NCBI GenBank assembly: GCA_003134375.1
Contig: PLAY01000020.1
Span: forward strand, 1-56,316
From: Limisphaerales bacterium
GTDB lineage: Bacteria; Verrucomicrobiota; Verrucomicrobiia; Limisphaerales; UBA11358
DNA: 56,316 bases
Reading direction: 5' to 3'
Shown here: piece by piece, positions 40,883-49,906 of the stretch
How the letters are laid out: every line of letters starts with the position of its first letter
Numbering within the stretch: position 1 is the first letter of the stretch
Program-made: the position numbers and the translations under genes
The notes under the pieces: model-generated
The model's database searches: none
Told to the model about the DNA's origin: nothing
The model's input: only the letters and a program-made list of their open reading frames with translations

Positions 40883-41467
40883 ATGAAAGTCTGTGGCCTG
40901 ACCGGCGGCATTGGCATGGGAAAATCCACCGTTGCCGAATTCCTCCGCAGCCGCGGCGCGCAGGTGGTGGACGCCGACGAACTGGCGCGCCAGCTCGTTC
41001 AACCCGGCCAGCCCGCATTGAACGAAATCCGGGACGCCTTCGGGAAAAAGATCGTGGCCCCCGGCGGCCGGCTCCGCCGTGATGAACTGGCGCGCATCGT
41101 TTTTTCTGACGCCACGGCGCGCGAAAAACTCGAAGCCATCCTTCACCCGCGCATCCGTGAACGCTGGCTCGCCCAGGTTGAAATCTGGCGCCAGGAAAAC
41201 CGTGCGCTCGCTGTTGTGGTGATTCCACTGCTTTTCGAAACCCGGGCCGAATCCCATTTTGACAAAATCATTTGCGTCGCCTGTTCCGCCCCGGCCCAGC
41301 GCGAACGCTTGCTCGCGCGCGGGTGGACGCCGGAGCAAATCCAGCAGCGCCTGGCCGCGCAATGGCCGGTGGAACAAAAAATATCCCGCGCCGATTTCGT
41401 GGTGTGGACCGATGGCGCGCTGGACACGCACGTGCGGCAGCTCGAACGAATATTTGTAAAGCTTTGA
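40883..41467 (+). CDS. coaE: dephospho-CoA kinase
   Basis: 194 aa, normal length. Walker A is GLTGGIGMGKST at the very start; then VVDADELARQL (Asp pair of the family), LEAILHPRIRERW and VVVIPLLFETRAESHFDKIICV. It catalyses the last step of coenzyme A synthesis, ATP-dependent phosphorylation of dephospho-CoA in the cytoplasm. It starts 15 bp after the S53 protease stop, but the two probably do not work together. Confidence 0.95.
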   Translation: MKVCGLTGGIGMGKSTVAEFLRSRGAQVVDADELARQLVQPGQPALNEIRDAFGKKIVAPGGRLRRDELARIVFSDATAREKLEAILHPRIRERWLAQVEIWRQENRALAVVVIPLLFETRAESHFDKIICVACSAPAQRERLLARGWTPEQIQQRLAAQWPVEQKISRADFVVWTDGALDTHVRQLERIFVKL

Positions 41468-41508
41468 TGGTGGGACCGGCGTCCCGCCTGTCTCTGAAAT
41501 TCAGGAAG

Positions 41509-41529
41509 CCTTTGTTTCAGAAACAAAGG
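41509..41529. terminator. hairpin between convergent genes, possible bidirectional terminator
   Basis: CCTTTGTTT-CAG-AAACAAAGG, perfect 9-bp stem with 3-nt loop, between coaE and the convergent response regulator gene. No T-run follows, so termination strength is uncertain. A REP-like TGGGACCGGCGTCCCGCC lies just left at ~41470-41490. Confidence 0.5.
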
Positions 41530-41566
41530 TTGCGCCATGGCCCATTGCCAATTTACCGTCCAACCT

Positions 41567-41950
41567 TCAGCTTCCCGGCAACACCCTGGCCACGGCTGCG
41601 CGCAGGTCTGCCAGCAAAAATGGTTTGCTGATTATGAAGTCCACGCCCCTCAGCGGATTGCCGGAAGACTTCAACATTTCGGCATGGGCTGAAATCATTA
41701 TGATTGGCTGATGAGGCAGGCGCTGCTTGATGACGGCGGCCAGTTCATCACCTTGCATTCCCTGCAAGGCATAATCCACGGTGATCAGGTCAAACTTGCC
41801 CTGCTCAAGCAGGGACAAAGCTTCTTTGCTGCCATTGGCAGTCTGAACTTTGTGCCCGTCAAACTTGAGCATCATCTTGATGGCGTCGCAGACGGCGGGT
41901 TCGTCGTCCACCACCAAAATTTGTCGCGCTTGATTTCCCGGTGCTGGCAT
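41567..41950 (-). CDS. single-domain response regulator (CheY-like receiver)
   Basis: 127 aa from the ATG at 41950 (MPAPGNQARQILVVDDEPAV); the ORF-track start at 42034 adds 28 residues outside the fold. Receiver features: acidic pair in VVDDE, phospho-acceptor Asp in LITVDYALQGMQGDE, Ser in IIMISAHAE and Lys in IISKPF. There is no output domain. It presumably accepts a phosphoryl group from a histidine kinase encoded elsewhere; no kinase of that type is in the window. Neighbours on both sides are transcribed the other way or away. Confidence 0.88.
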   Translation of the reverse strand: MPAPGNQARQILVVDDEPAVCDAIKMMLKFDGHKVQTANGSKEALSLLEQGKFDLITVDYALQGMQGDELAAVIKQRLPHQPIIMISAHAEMLKSSGNPLRGVDFIISKPFLLADLRAAVARVLPGS

Positions 41951-42193
41951 CGTGGTTAAGATATAAGAAGGAATGGTATGCCCATTTTCCTCGAACACAA
42001 ATTTACTTATTAACAAGAAATGAGTTGTTAACAAAACCGGCCGGCTTGCAATTCAGAACCGCTTCCTCATCATGTCCCTCGCCTCCCGCAACGAAGAGGG
42101 TGGGCATGCAAGCGGGACCGGGTGAGGGGTTCCGCAAAATCAACCAAAGTTCCAGTTGTTATGGAAAATTGATGTTATTCCACTGACCGCATT

Positions 42194-42231
42194 GCCGCTT
42201 GACTCTCAACCCTCAACTCTCAACCATAAAC
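42194..42231. repeat. TCAACCC-type simple repeat before the methyltransferase gene
   Basis: CTTGACTCTCAACCCTCAAC then TCTCAACC, ending about 7 bp before the ATG at 42238. Same family as the insert in K4 at 17375-17402. The rest of the 287-bp gap (41951-42237) holds nothing recognised. Confidence 0.55.
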
Positions 42232-42237
42232 TTTCAA

Positions 42238-43885
42238 ATGGGCACGCTTTATTACGGCGACAACCTCGACATCCTCCGGCGTTACCTCAAGGACGAGACC
42301 GTGGACCTCGTTTATCTCGATCCGCCCTTCAACTCCGCCCAAAACTACAACGCCTTCTTCCACGAAAAAGACGGCACCGACGCCGCCAGCCAGATTCACG
42401 CCTTCGAGGACACCTGGCATTGGGACATTGAGACCAAGAAAGCCTACGACGCCGTCACCGAGCAGCCCGGTAAGGTCTCCGACGTGATGCAGGCCTTTTA
42501 CACCTTTCTAGGCGGCAACGACATGATGGCCTACCTCACCATGATGTCCTCGCGCCTCGTCGAACTGCGCCGCGTCCTCAAACCCACCGGCTCCCTCTAC
42601 CTCCACTGCGACCCCACCGCCTCCCATTACCTCAAACTTCTGCTGGATGCGATTTTCGGCGGGGGAAATTTTCGGAATGAAATCATCTGGGAACGAACGA
42701 CCGGGCGAAAATCCGTAAGTCAATTTGGCCGGGTTCACGACATAAATCCTGTTCTACTCAAAAAACCCTGAATCAAAGTGGAATGAAATCACGCTGCCTC
42801 AATCGGAAGAAAACGCGAAAGGACACGACTTGATGCGCGACGAGAAAGGACTGTATCGCGTTTCCGATCTTAGCGGTGCTGGTCAAGGGCCTGGACGGAG
42901 TTTTGGTGGCAAAGTAATTCAGCCTCCAGCGGGACGGCATTGGCAGTTTGATCAAGCTGGAATGGATGAGCTTTGGTCTGACGGCAGAATTATTTTTTCA
43001 AAGAACGGCAATCCAAGGCTGAAGACCTATCTCATAGATTTGCCGGGCGTTTCAGTTCGCGACATTTGGACTGACATTGAGCCTGTGAATTCCGGAGCGG
43101 CCGAACGTCTCGGCTACCCGACGCAAAAGCCCGTGGCGTTGCTGGAGCGTATCATCCAGGCCAGCAGCAATCCCGGCGACGTGGTGCTGGACCCGTTCTG
43201 CGGCTGCGGCACGACCATCGACGCCGCCGAAAAACTCGGCCGCGACTGGATCGGCATTGACGTGACGCAACTCGCCATTTCCCTCATCAAGAACCGCCTG
43301 CAAGACACCTATGGCCACCGCCTGAAATTCGTGAGCGGCCCGCCTGTCCTACACGAATCTATCGTCCGCATCATCGGCGAACCCACCACGCCCAACGAGG
43401 CTGCCACGCTCGCCGAAGACGACAAATATCAATTCCAATGGTGGGCGCTCGGCCTTGTCGGCGCGCGCCCCGTCGAGCAAAAGAAAGGCGCGGACCACGG
43501 CATAGACGGCAAAATCCTTTTCCGCGACGACCCCAAAGCCGCCAAACCGGAACAAATCATCATCCAAGTCAAGGGCGGCAAGACCGGCGTGAAAGACGTG
43601 CGCGATTTGCGCGGCGTGCTGGATCTCGAGAAAGCCGCCATCGGCATTTTAATTTCCCTGCAACCGCCCACCGGCCCGATGGAAACCGAAGCCGCCAGCG
43701 CCGGCTTTTACGAGCACAAGACCAACCGGCAGAAATACCCGCGCCTGCAACTCCGCACCGTCAAAGAATTGATGGAAGGCAAGGGGATCGAGCGTCCATC
43801 CACCGTCGCCGCCACGGACGAAACCTTCAAGAAAGCGCCCGAATCAAAGAAAAAGCAACACGAGCAAAAAGCGCTGGAGTTGTGA
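42238..43885 (+). pseudogene. frameshifted DNA methyltransferase fused to a PD-(D/E)XK-like nuclease domain
   Basis: One gene in two frames. The first part (from ATG 42238, MGTLYYGDNLDIL) has the N4/N6 amino-methyltransferase motif LVYLDPPFNS and ...GSLYLHCDP. The frame breaks at AAA (42744-42746), where one extra A stands after HDI; dropping it restores a continuous product (HDIILFYSKNPESKW...) into the second ORF. The second part has the SAM-binding VLDPFCGCGTT, then a nuclease-like domain with GADHGID and EQIIIQVKGGK (Mrr-like D...QxK). The intact protein would modify DNA, with a built-in nuclease or its relic. The break may be a true mutation or a sequencing error; both halves otherwise look well kept. 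Confidence 0.85.
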
Positions 43886-43996
43886 AAAATGCGACGGCAC
43901 AAACCCGGATTGTCGTGGGAATGCGGTCCTGCGGAGATTGACGGTTGAAGCAACCCGCGCGATATTGTACTGTTTAATTGATTAACAGGTGAATTT

Positions 43997-44590
43997 ATGA
44001 AAACAAGAAATTGGCAAAACATGGTGGCAGTCATGGCCATCGCCGGGCTGGCATTATCGGCGTCAACGGCGCTGTCACAGGATTCGTCCGCTAAAAACAC
44101 GGTGCAACCGGCGGCGGTCAATGCGTCCGCGCCGCAATTGTCTTACGGCGTGTCACAAGTTGTGAAACTCGCGCAGGCTAAAATCGGCGATGACACGATC
44201 ATCGCTTACATCAAAAACTCCCGGAACAGCTATGGTTTGACCGTGGACCAGATCATTTATCTGCGGCAACAAGGCATTTCTGACACAGTCATCACGGCGA
44301 TGTTGAACCAACCCGGACCGGGGGTGGCCGTAGCCACACCGACAACGCCTGCACCGCAGCCGGTGGCTTCTTCGACCGTCACCACAGTGTCAGGTTCGAC
44401 GGCCACAGTTGCGCCGACGGTGACGTATGTTCAAACCGTGCCGGATACTACTTACTATTATCAACCGTATTATTACCAACCTTATTACTACCCGGATTAT
44501 GCCTGGTATCCGCCGGTGTCATTTTCCTTCGGCTGGGGCTGGGGAGGTGGCTGGTATGGTGGAGGCGGGCACGGTGGCTGGCACCGCTGA
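43997..44590 (+). CDS. exported protein with conserved N-terminal helix domain and Tyr/Pro/Gly-rich tail
   Basis: 197 aa with signal peptide (MVAVMAIAGLALSASTALSQ). Residues ~50-105 form a compact helical domain (YGVSQVVKLAQAKIGDDTIIAYIKNS, LTVDQIIYLRQQGISDTVITAML), then an Ala/Thr/Pro linker and a low-complexity tail of YYYQPYYYQPYYYPDY followed by WGWGGGWYGGGGHGG. The helical part recurs, as far as I recall, in verrucomicrobial exported proteins of unknown role. The aromatic/glycine tail could bind the cell wall or polymerise. It lies between the methyltransferase gene and a second methyltransferase tail. Confidence 0.75.
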   Translation: MKTRNWQNMVAVMAIAGLALSASTALSQDSSAKNTVQPAAVNASAPQLSYGVSQVVKLAQAKIGDDTIIAYIKNSRNSYGLTVDQIIYLRQQGISDTVITAMLNQPGPGVAVATPTTPAPQPVASSTVTTVSGSTATVAPTVTYVQTVPDTTYYYQPYYYQPYYYPDYAWYPPVSFSFGWGWGGGWYGGGGHGGWHR

Positions 44591-44673
44591 AAAAGGGGTC
44601 ATCCAATAATTGACAATTTTCCCACCCGCCCATCGAATTGGTAGTAGCGGGTCAGTTTGAGCCAAATTGGTGG

Positions 44674-44693
44674 GGCGGCGCTGCCGCGCCGCC
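44674..44693. repeat. short GC-rich palindrome
   Basis: GGCGGCGC-TGCC-GCGCCGCC, perfect 8-bp stem. It is in the 477-bp stretch between 44591 and 45067, which also holds the methyltransferase tail relic and a larger inverted repeat; no complete gene is seen there. Confidence 0.6.
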
Positions 44694-44738
44694 ATCCTCC
44701 AGCCATGCTGTTGCCGTCCGTTTGCAGCCCCGCTGCGC

Positions 44739-44885
44739 CCGCGCATACAACTCCGCACGGTGAAGGAATTGATGGAAGGGAAGGGGATTGAGCGCCCGTC
44801 CACCGTCGCCGCCACGGACGAGACCTTCAAGAAAGCACCGGAATCAAAGAAAAAGCAGCACGAGCAAAAAGCTTTGGAGTGGTGA
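44739..44885 (+). pseudogene. 3' tail of a second methyltransferase-nuclease gene
   Basis: Encodes the last ~48 residues of the same family as the gene at 42238: VKELMEGKGIERPSTVAATD and FKKAPESKKKQHEQKALEW. Over the last 45 codons I count 14 substitutions against the first copy, 13 synonymous and one (Leu to Trp) not. It therefore evolved as part of a functional gene before it was cut off. No upstream part is present. Confidence 0.82.
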
Positions 44886-44911
44886 GGCGTCCAAGTTCAT
44901 CGTTCTTTCAT

Positions 44912-44996
44912 CGTAGCGGCGTGTCGGCAGACCGCCGCATTTCTTCGGAAATTTGAATTGTCCGTCCCGCATTGCGGGATGCCGAAAGCCGCTACG
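44912..44996. repeat. REPIN-like inverted repeat upstream of glgB
   Basis: CGTAGCGGC (44912-44920) and GCCGCTACG (44988-44996) close the element; inner parts TGTCGGCAGA and GATGCCGAAA are also complementary in part. It lies in the glgB upstream region. Confidence 0.6.
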
Positions 44997-45067
44997 CTGG
45001 TTTTGCAACGGTCTCGGTTTACGAATATCGTGCCTTGGCGAAAAAACTCTGCTAACCTTTTGCCGTC

Positions 45068-47263
45068 ATGTTGCTGACCAAAGATGAACTGCACAGCCTG
45101 GTTGAACTGATGCATCAGTCGCCGCACACGCTGCTGGGCATGCACCCGCTGGGCGACGGTTCGGGTCTCGTGGTTCGCGCGTTTCTGCCGGATGCCACCC
45201 AGGTCGAAGTCCAGCCGGTTCACGAAAAAGACAAACCCCGGTTCGCGCTCAAGCGCATCCACGAGGCCGGGCTTTTTGAAGGCACCACGAAAGCGACCGG
45301 TCGCGTCTATGCCTACGACCTGGTCATCACCAATCATCAAGGCCGGACCCGCCGCACCCGCGACGCGTTTTCATTTCTGCCGACGCTGGGCGAATCGGAT
45401 TTGTATTTGTTCGGCAAGGGCGATGAACGCCGTATTTACGAAAAACTCGGCGCGCAATTGCGCGTGATTGACGGGGTGCCCGGCACGAGCTTCGCCGTCT
45501 GGGCGCCGAACGCGCAGCGTGTCAGCGTCGTTGGCGATTTCAACCAGTGGGACGGACGGTTTCATCCCCTGCGATTGCTCGGCGCGTCCGGCGTCTGGGA
45601 AATTTTCATTCCGGGTGTCGGCGTCGGCGCGCATTACAAATTTGAAATTCGCGACGCGCACGGCCGCATCTCACTCAAGACCGATCCCTGCGGATTTTTC
45701 TTCGAGGTGCCGCCGAAAAATGCCGCCATCGTCTGGGACACGCGCCAATTCGAGTGGAATGACGAGGCCTGGTTGAAGCGGCGTCGCGAACGCAATGCGC
45801 TGCGCTCGCCGATGAGCGTTTATGAGGTCCACCTCGGTTCCTGGCGGAAAAAAACGGCGAACGAATCGTGGAGCTACCGCGAGCTGGCCGCGCCGCTCGT
45901 GCTTTACGTCAAACGCATGGGCTTCACGCACGTCGAATTCCTGCCGCTGGCCGAGCACGCATTTTATCCGTCGTGGGGTTATCAAGTCACCGGCTTTTAC
46001 GCGCCCACCAGCCGCTACGGCACGCCGGATGATTTTCAATTTCTCGTCAACGCACTGCACGAGGCGGGCATCGGTGTGATTGTGGACTGGGTGCCCGCGC
46101 ATTTCCCGCGCGATGAATGGGCGCTGGCGCGTTTCGACGGCACCGCCCTTTACGAGCACGAAGATCCGCGCAAGGGCGCCCATCAGGATTGGGGTACGCT
46201 GATTTTCAATTTTGGCCGGTATGAGGTCGTGAATTTTCTCGTCGCCAACGCCCTGTTCTGGTGCGAGCGGTTTCACATTGACGGCCTGCGCGTGGATGCC
46301 GTGGCCTCGATGATTTACCTCGATTACTCGCGCAAGGCGGGCGAATGGATTCCCAACCAGTATGGCGGGCGGGAAAATCTGGAGGCCATCGAATTTCTCA
46401 GAAAATTCAATCACCTCGCGCACACGGAATTTCCCGGCATCGTCACCATCGCCGAGGAATCCACCGCCTGGCCGCAGGTGACGCGGCCGCCGTATCTCGG
46501 CGGGCTGGGCTTTTCATTCAAGTGGAACATGGGTTGGATGCACGACACGCTCGACTACTTCCAGCGCGATTCCATTTACCGGAAATACCACCAGAACGAC
46601 CTCACGTTCGCGACGCTCTATCAACACAGCGAAAATTTCATCCTGCCGCTGTCGCACGACGAGGTCGTTCACGGCAAGGCGTCTTTGCTGGGCCGGATGC
46701 CCGGTGACGACTGGCAAAAATTTGCCAATCTTCGGACGCTGCTCGCGTATCAATGGCTGTTCCCCGGCAAAAAACTGTTGTTTATGGGCGGCGAAATCGG
46801 CCAGCGCGCCGAGTGGAACGAAAACGGCCAGCTCGACTGGTGGCTGCTCAACGCCGGACCGTTCCATTGCGGTCTGCAAAAATTCGTCGAGGATTTGAAC
46901 AAGCTTTACGCCGCCACGCCCGCGCTCTGGCAAAGCGATTACGACCCGGGCGGTTTTAACTGGATTGACTGCGCCGACCGCGAGAACAGCGTGCTGTCCT
47001 TTGTCCGCCAGACCGCTGATGGCGCGAACCAGTTGGCCGTCATCCTGAATCTCACGCCGGTGCCGCGTCAAAAATATCGCATTGGCCTCCCGCGCGCGGG
47101 CCAGTGGCGCGAAGTTTTGAACAGCGACGCCGGCATCTACGCCGGCAGCAACCAGGGCAATCTCGGCGGCGTTACCGCCGAAAACGTTCCCTGCCACAAC
47201 CAGCCACACTCCGCTGAATTTTGTCTGCCGCCCATGAGCGCCATCGTGTTCCAGCCGGAATAA
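45068..47263 (+). CDS. glgB: 1,4-alpha-glucan branching enzyme
   Basis: 731 aa, normal for GlgB with an N-terminal CBM48 pair. N-terminal HTLLGMHPLGDG and the second module VRVSVVGDFNQWDGR-like sequence (QRVSVVGDFNQWDGRFHPL) precede the GH13 barrel. Catalytic sites: nucleophile Asp in GLRVDAVASMIYLDYSR, acid Glu in IVTIAEESTAWP and transition-state Asp in LPLSHDEVVHGK. It forms alpha-1,6 branches in glycogen in the cytoplasm. No other glycogen gene is adjacent, so it stands alone here. Confidence 0.96.
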   Translation: MLLTKDELHSLVELMHQSPHTLLGMHPLGDGSGLVVRAFLPDATQVEVQPVHEKDKPRFALKRIHEAGLFEGTTKATGRVYAYDLVITNHQGRTRRTRDAFSFLPTLGESDLYLFGKGDERRIYEKLGAQLRVIDGVPGTSFAVWAPNAQRVSVVGDFNQWDGRFHPLRLLGASGVWEIFIPGVGVGAHYKFEIRDAHGRISLKTDPCGFFFEVPPKNAAIVWDTRQFEWNDEAWLKRRRERNALRSPMSVYEVHLGSWRKKTANESWSYRELAAPLVLYVKRMGFTHVEFLPLAEHAFYPSWGYQVTGFYAPTSRYGTPDDFQFLVNALHEAGIGVIVDWVPAHFPRDEWALARFDGTALYEHEDPRKGAHQDWGTLIFNFGRYEVVNFLVANALFWCERFHIDGLRVDAVASMIYLDYSRKAGEWIPNQYGGRENLEAIEFLRKFNHLAHTEFPGIVTIAEESTAWPQVTRPPYLGGLGFSFKWNMGWMHDTLDYFQRDSIYRKYHQNDLTFATLYQHSENFILPLSHDEVVHGKASLLGRMPGDDWQKFANLRTLLAYQWLFPGKKLLFMGGEIGQRAEWNENGQLDWWLLNAGPFHCGLQKFVEDLNKLYAATPALWQSDYDPGGFNWIDCADRENSVLSFVRQTADGANQLAVILNLTPVPRQKYRIGLPRAGQWREVLNSDAGIYAGSNQGNLGGVTAENVPCHNQPHSAEFCLPPMSAIVFQPE

Positions 47264-47370
47264 TTCGTCCTGGGAGCGCTGGCGTCCCGCCGGCTCGTTG
47301 CCTGGCAGGACGCGTCCAGGGACGCAATATCTGTGTTTATCCGTGTTCATCCGTGGTTTATTCTGCCGCC

Positions 47371-48123
47371 GTGAAACTGATTTCCTGGAACGTCAACGGC
47401 CTGCGCGCCGTGCTGAAGAAAAATTTTCTTGATTTTATCGACGCCGAGAAACCCGACGTGCTTTGCCTTCAGGAAACCAAATGCAGCCCCGACGACGTCG
47501 AACAGCTCTGGCCGGCGGCCTACACGACGTTTTGGAACTCCGCGCAGAAAAAGGGTTATTCCGGCACCGCCATTTTTACCCGGATGCGCCCGTTGAAGAT
47601 CACGCCGCACATTGGCATCGCCGGGCACGACCAGGAAGGCCGCGTGCTCACCGCCGAGTTCGCCGGCTTTTTTCTTGTCAATGTTTACGTGCCCAACTCC
47701 AAGCGCGAACTCACGCGGCTCGCGTATCGCCAGCAATGGGACCGCGATTTTGTTCGTTACCTCAAAAAGTTGGAGCGGAAAAAGCCCGTGATATTCTGTG
47801 GCGACCTCAACGTGGCGCACACTGAAATTGACCTCGCCAATCCCGCCGCCAACGTTCACAACCACGGTTTCACGCCGGAGGAGCGCGCCGGTTTCACGGC
47901 ATTCTTGGACGCGGGTTTTGTGGACACGTTCCGCGAATTCGAGAAGGGCGGGGGACACTACACCTGGTGGAGTCCGATGTCCGGCGCGCGTTCCCGGAAC
48001 GTCGGCTGGCGCATTGACTACTTTCTCATTTCAAAATCCCTGCGCCCGCGCCTCAAACGCGCCTTCATTCAGCCGGATGTGTTGGGCAGCGATCACTGTC
48101 CCGTCGGCATCGAGCTTGAATAG
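47371..48123 (+). CDS. xth: exodeoxyribonuclease III
   Basis: 250 aa from the GTG at 47371 (VKLISWNVNGLRAVL); the ORF-track start at 47221 lies inside glgB. Endonuclease/exonuclease/phosphatase fold: SWNVNGLRA, DVLCLQETKC (catalytic Glu), VNVYVPNS, FCGDLNVAHTEIDL, WRIDYFLIS and the final GSDHCPVGIEL. It acts on abasic sites and 3' ends in base-excision repair. Between glgB and it lies 107 bp with REP-like GC-rich sequence. Confidence 0.94.
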   Translation: MKLISWNVNGLRAVLKKNFLDFIDAEKPDVLCLQETKCSPDDVEQLWPAAYTTFWNSAQKKGYSGTAIFTRMRPLKITPHIGIAGHDQEGRVLTAEFAGFFLVNVYVPNSKRELTRLAYRQQWDRDFVRYLKKLERKKPVIFCGDLNVAHTEIDLANPAANVHNHGFTPEERAGFTAFLDAGFVDTFREFEKGGGHYTWWSPMSGARSRNVGWRIDYFLISKSLRPRLKRAFIQPDVLGSDHCPVGIELE

Positions 48124-48225
48124 CCGGGGTGCTCCCGTTGCATCGGAATTTCCAGCAATTCACGTTGCATAAACTCCGTATCGGGCTTAAATTAAAACTT
48201 ACGGCTTCATCGTTTCACCGTTGAT

Positions 48226-49746
48226 ATGAAAATAATTCTCATCAGCCCGCGAACGCCCGACACGTTCTGGAGTTTCAAGCACGCTGTGCGCTTCGTTTCC
48301 CGAAAGGCGTCCATGCCGCCGCTGGGATTGCTGACAGTGGCCGCGATGCTGCCGCCGGAGTGGCAGCTCAAGCTGGTGGACCTGAACGTGGAACGGCTCA
48401 AGGATGAAGACCTGCATTGGGCGGATTATGTGTTGCTGGGCGCCATGATCGTGCAAAAGGATTCGGTGCGCGAAATCGTGGCGCGGTGCGCGGCCTTGGA
48501 GAAGACCGTCATCGCGGGCGGACCGCTGTTTACCACCGGCCACGAAGCATTCCCGGAGATTCAGCACTTCGTTCTGGGCGAGGCCGAGGAAGTGATGCCG
48601 CAAGTCGTGGAAGACATGCGGAGTGGCCGATTACAACCCGTTTATCGCTGCACGAACCGGCCGGAAATCACCCAAACACCGGTGCCGCGCTGGGACCTCA
48701 TCAAATTTCGGTATTATGTGACGATGGCCGTGCAATTCTCGCGCGGCTGCCCGTATGATTGCGAGTTTTGCGACATCATCGTGATGAACGGGCGCGTGCC
48801 CCGCACAAAAACGCCGGCGCAATTGATTGCCGAGCTGGACGCGTTGGCCCAGCGTGGGTGGAAGGACATGGTTTTTATCGTGGACGACAATTTCATTGGC
48901 AACAAACCACGGACCAAGACGCTGCTGCACGCGTTGATCGAGTGGCGGCGGCGCACGCGAAGCCGCATTGGGTTTCTCACCGAGGCGTCCATGAATCTCG
49001 CCGATGACCTGGAGCTGTGCGTCCTGATGGTCGAGGCCGGGTTCAAGAAAGTCTTTGTTGGCATCGAAACGCCCTCGGTCGAGGCGCTGGAGGAATGTCA
49101 CAAGCAGCAGAATCGGAACCGCGACCTCGTGGCTTCGGTGCAAACGCTGCAGCGCGCCGGGCTGGAGGTCATGGGTGGATTCATCGTGGGTTTCGACAGC
49201 GACAAGAGCGACATCTTCAAGCGGCAGTTTGAATTCATCCAGCGCTCCGGCGTGGCAACGGCGATGGTGGGATTGCTCACCGCGCTGCCGCAGACGCGAT
49301 TGTGGCAGCGGTTGAAGCGCGAGGGGCGGCTGGAAGTCGAAAGCTCCGGCAACAACTCCGCCGCCACGCTGAACTTCAAACCCAAATTGAACCGCGAGTT
49401 TCTGCAAGCTGGTTACCGCGATCTGGTGAAGAAACTTTACGAGCCGCGGCACTATTACCAACGCATCCGGACGCTCCTCAAGAGCCATCGCCCGACCGGC
49501 CCGCGCCTGCGCCTGTCGCGGGCGGATTGCATAGCCTTCCTGAAATCCTTCTGGGTGCTGGGTGTGTGGCATCGGGGGCGTGTGGGATATTGGCGGCTGT
49601 TTTGGGGCACGCTTATCCGGCATCCGCGTCAGTTCCCGCACGCCATTGAACTCGCCATCCTCGGCTACCACTTCCGTCGCGTGGCCAACTCGCTGGGGAC
49701 GACTGAAAGGCACCATCCTCCGGTGGCGATTAGAAGGAAGTATTAA
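48226..49746 (+). CDS. B12-binding-type radical SAM protein (DUF4070-like C-terminus)
   Basis: 506 aa. The N-terminal ~140 aa have the cobalamin-binding Rossmann fold as seen in class B radical SAM proteins (KIILISPRTPDTFWSF, PPLGLLTVAAMLP, VIAGGPLFTT, VLGEAEEVMPQ), though the DxHxxG cobalamin-ligand motif is not seen. The radical SAM core has CPYDCEFC (CxxxCxxC) at ~179-186 and FVGIETP; the C-terminal ~170 aa match the layout of DUF4070. The family includes methylases and hopanoid enzymes such as HpnP, but substrates vary widely. No lipid gene cluster is next to it, so the substrate is left open. Confidence 0.85.
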   Translation: MKIILISPRTPDTFWSFKHAVRFVSRKASMPPLGLLTVAAMLPPEWQLKLVDLNVERLKDEDLHWADYVLLGAMIVQKDSVREIVARCAALEKTVIAGGPLFTTGHEAFPEIQHFVLGEAEEVMPQVVEDMRSGRLQPVYRCTNRPEITQTPVPRWDLIKFRYYVTMAVQFSRGCPYDCEFCDIIVMNGRVPRTKTPAQLIAELDALAQRGWKDMVFIVDDNFIGNKPRTKTLLHALIEWRRRTRSRIGFLTEASMNLADDLELCVLMVEAGFKKVFVGIETPSVEALEECHKQQNRNRDLVASVQTLQRAGLEVMGGFIVGFDSDKSDIFKRQFEFIQRSGVATAMVGLLTALPQTRLWQRLKREGRLEVESSGNNSAATLNFKPKLNREFLQAGYRDLVKKLYEPRHYYQRIRTLLKSHRPTGPRLRLSRADCIAFLKSFWVLGVWHRGRVGYWRLFWGTLIRHPRQFPHAIELAILGYHFRRVANSLGTTERHHPPVAIRRKY

Positions 49747-49906
49747 AAGACGGTTGCGGATCAGGTCGAAAGATTCCGCGCTGGTCCAACATCAATCGCT
49801 TCAGGTCCTGTAGGTTTATTGTCCACTTTTTGACGAATCGTCCGTGTTCCATTTCCACCTTCGCTTGCTTCGGCCCGGCGGGCATGGCTTAATTCATTGG
49901 AATTTG

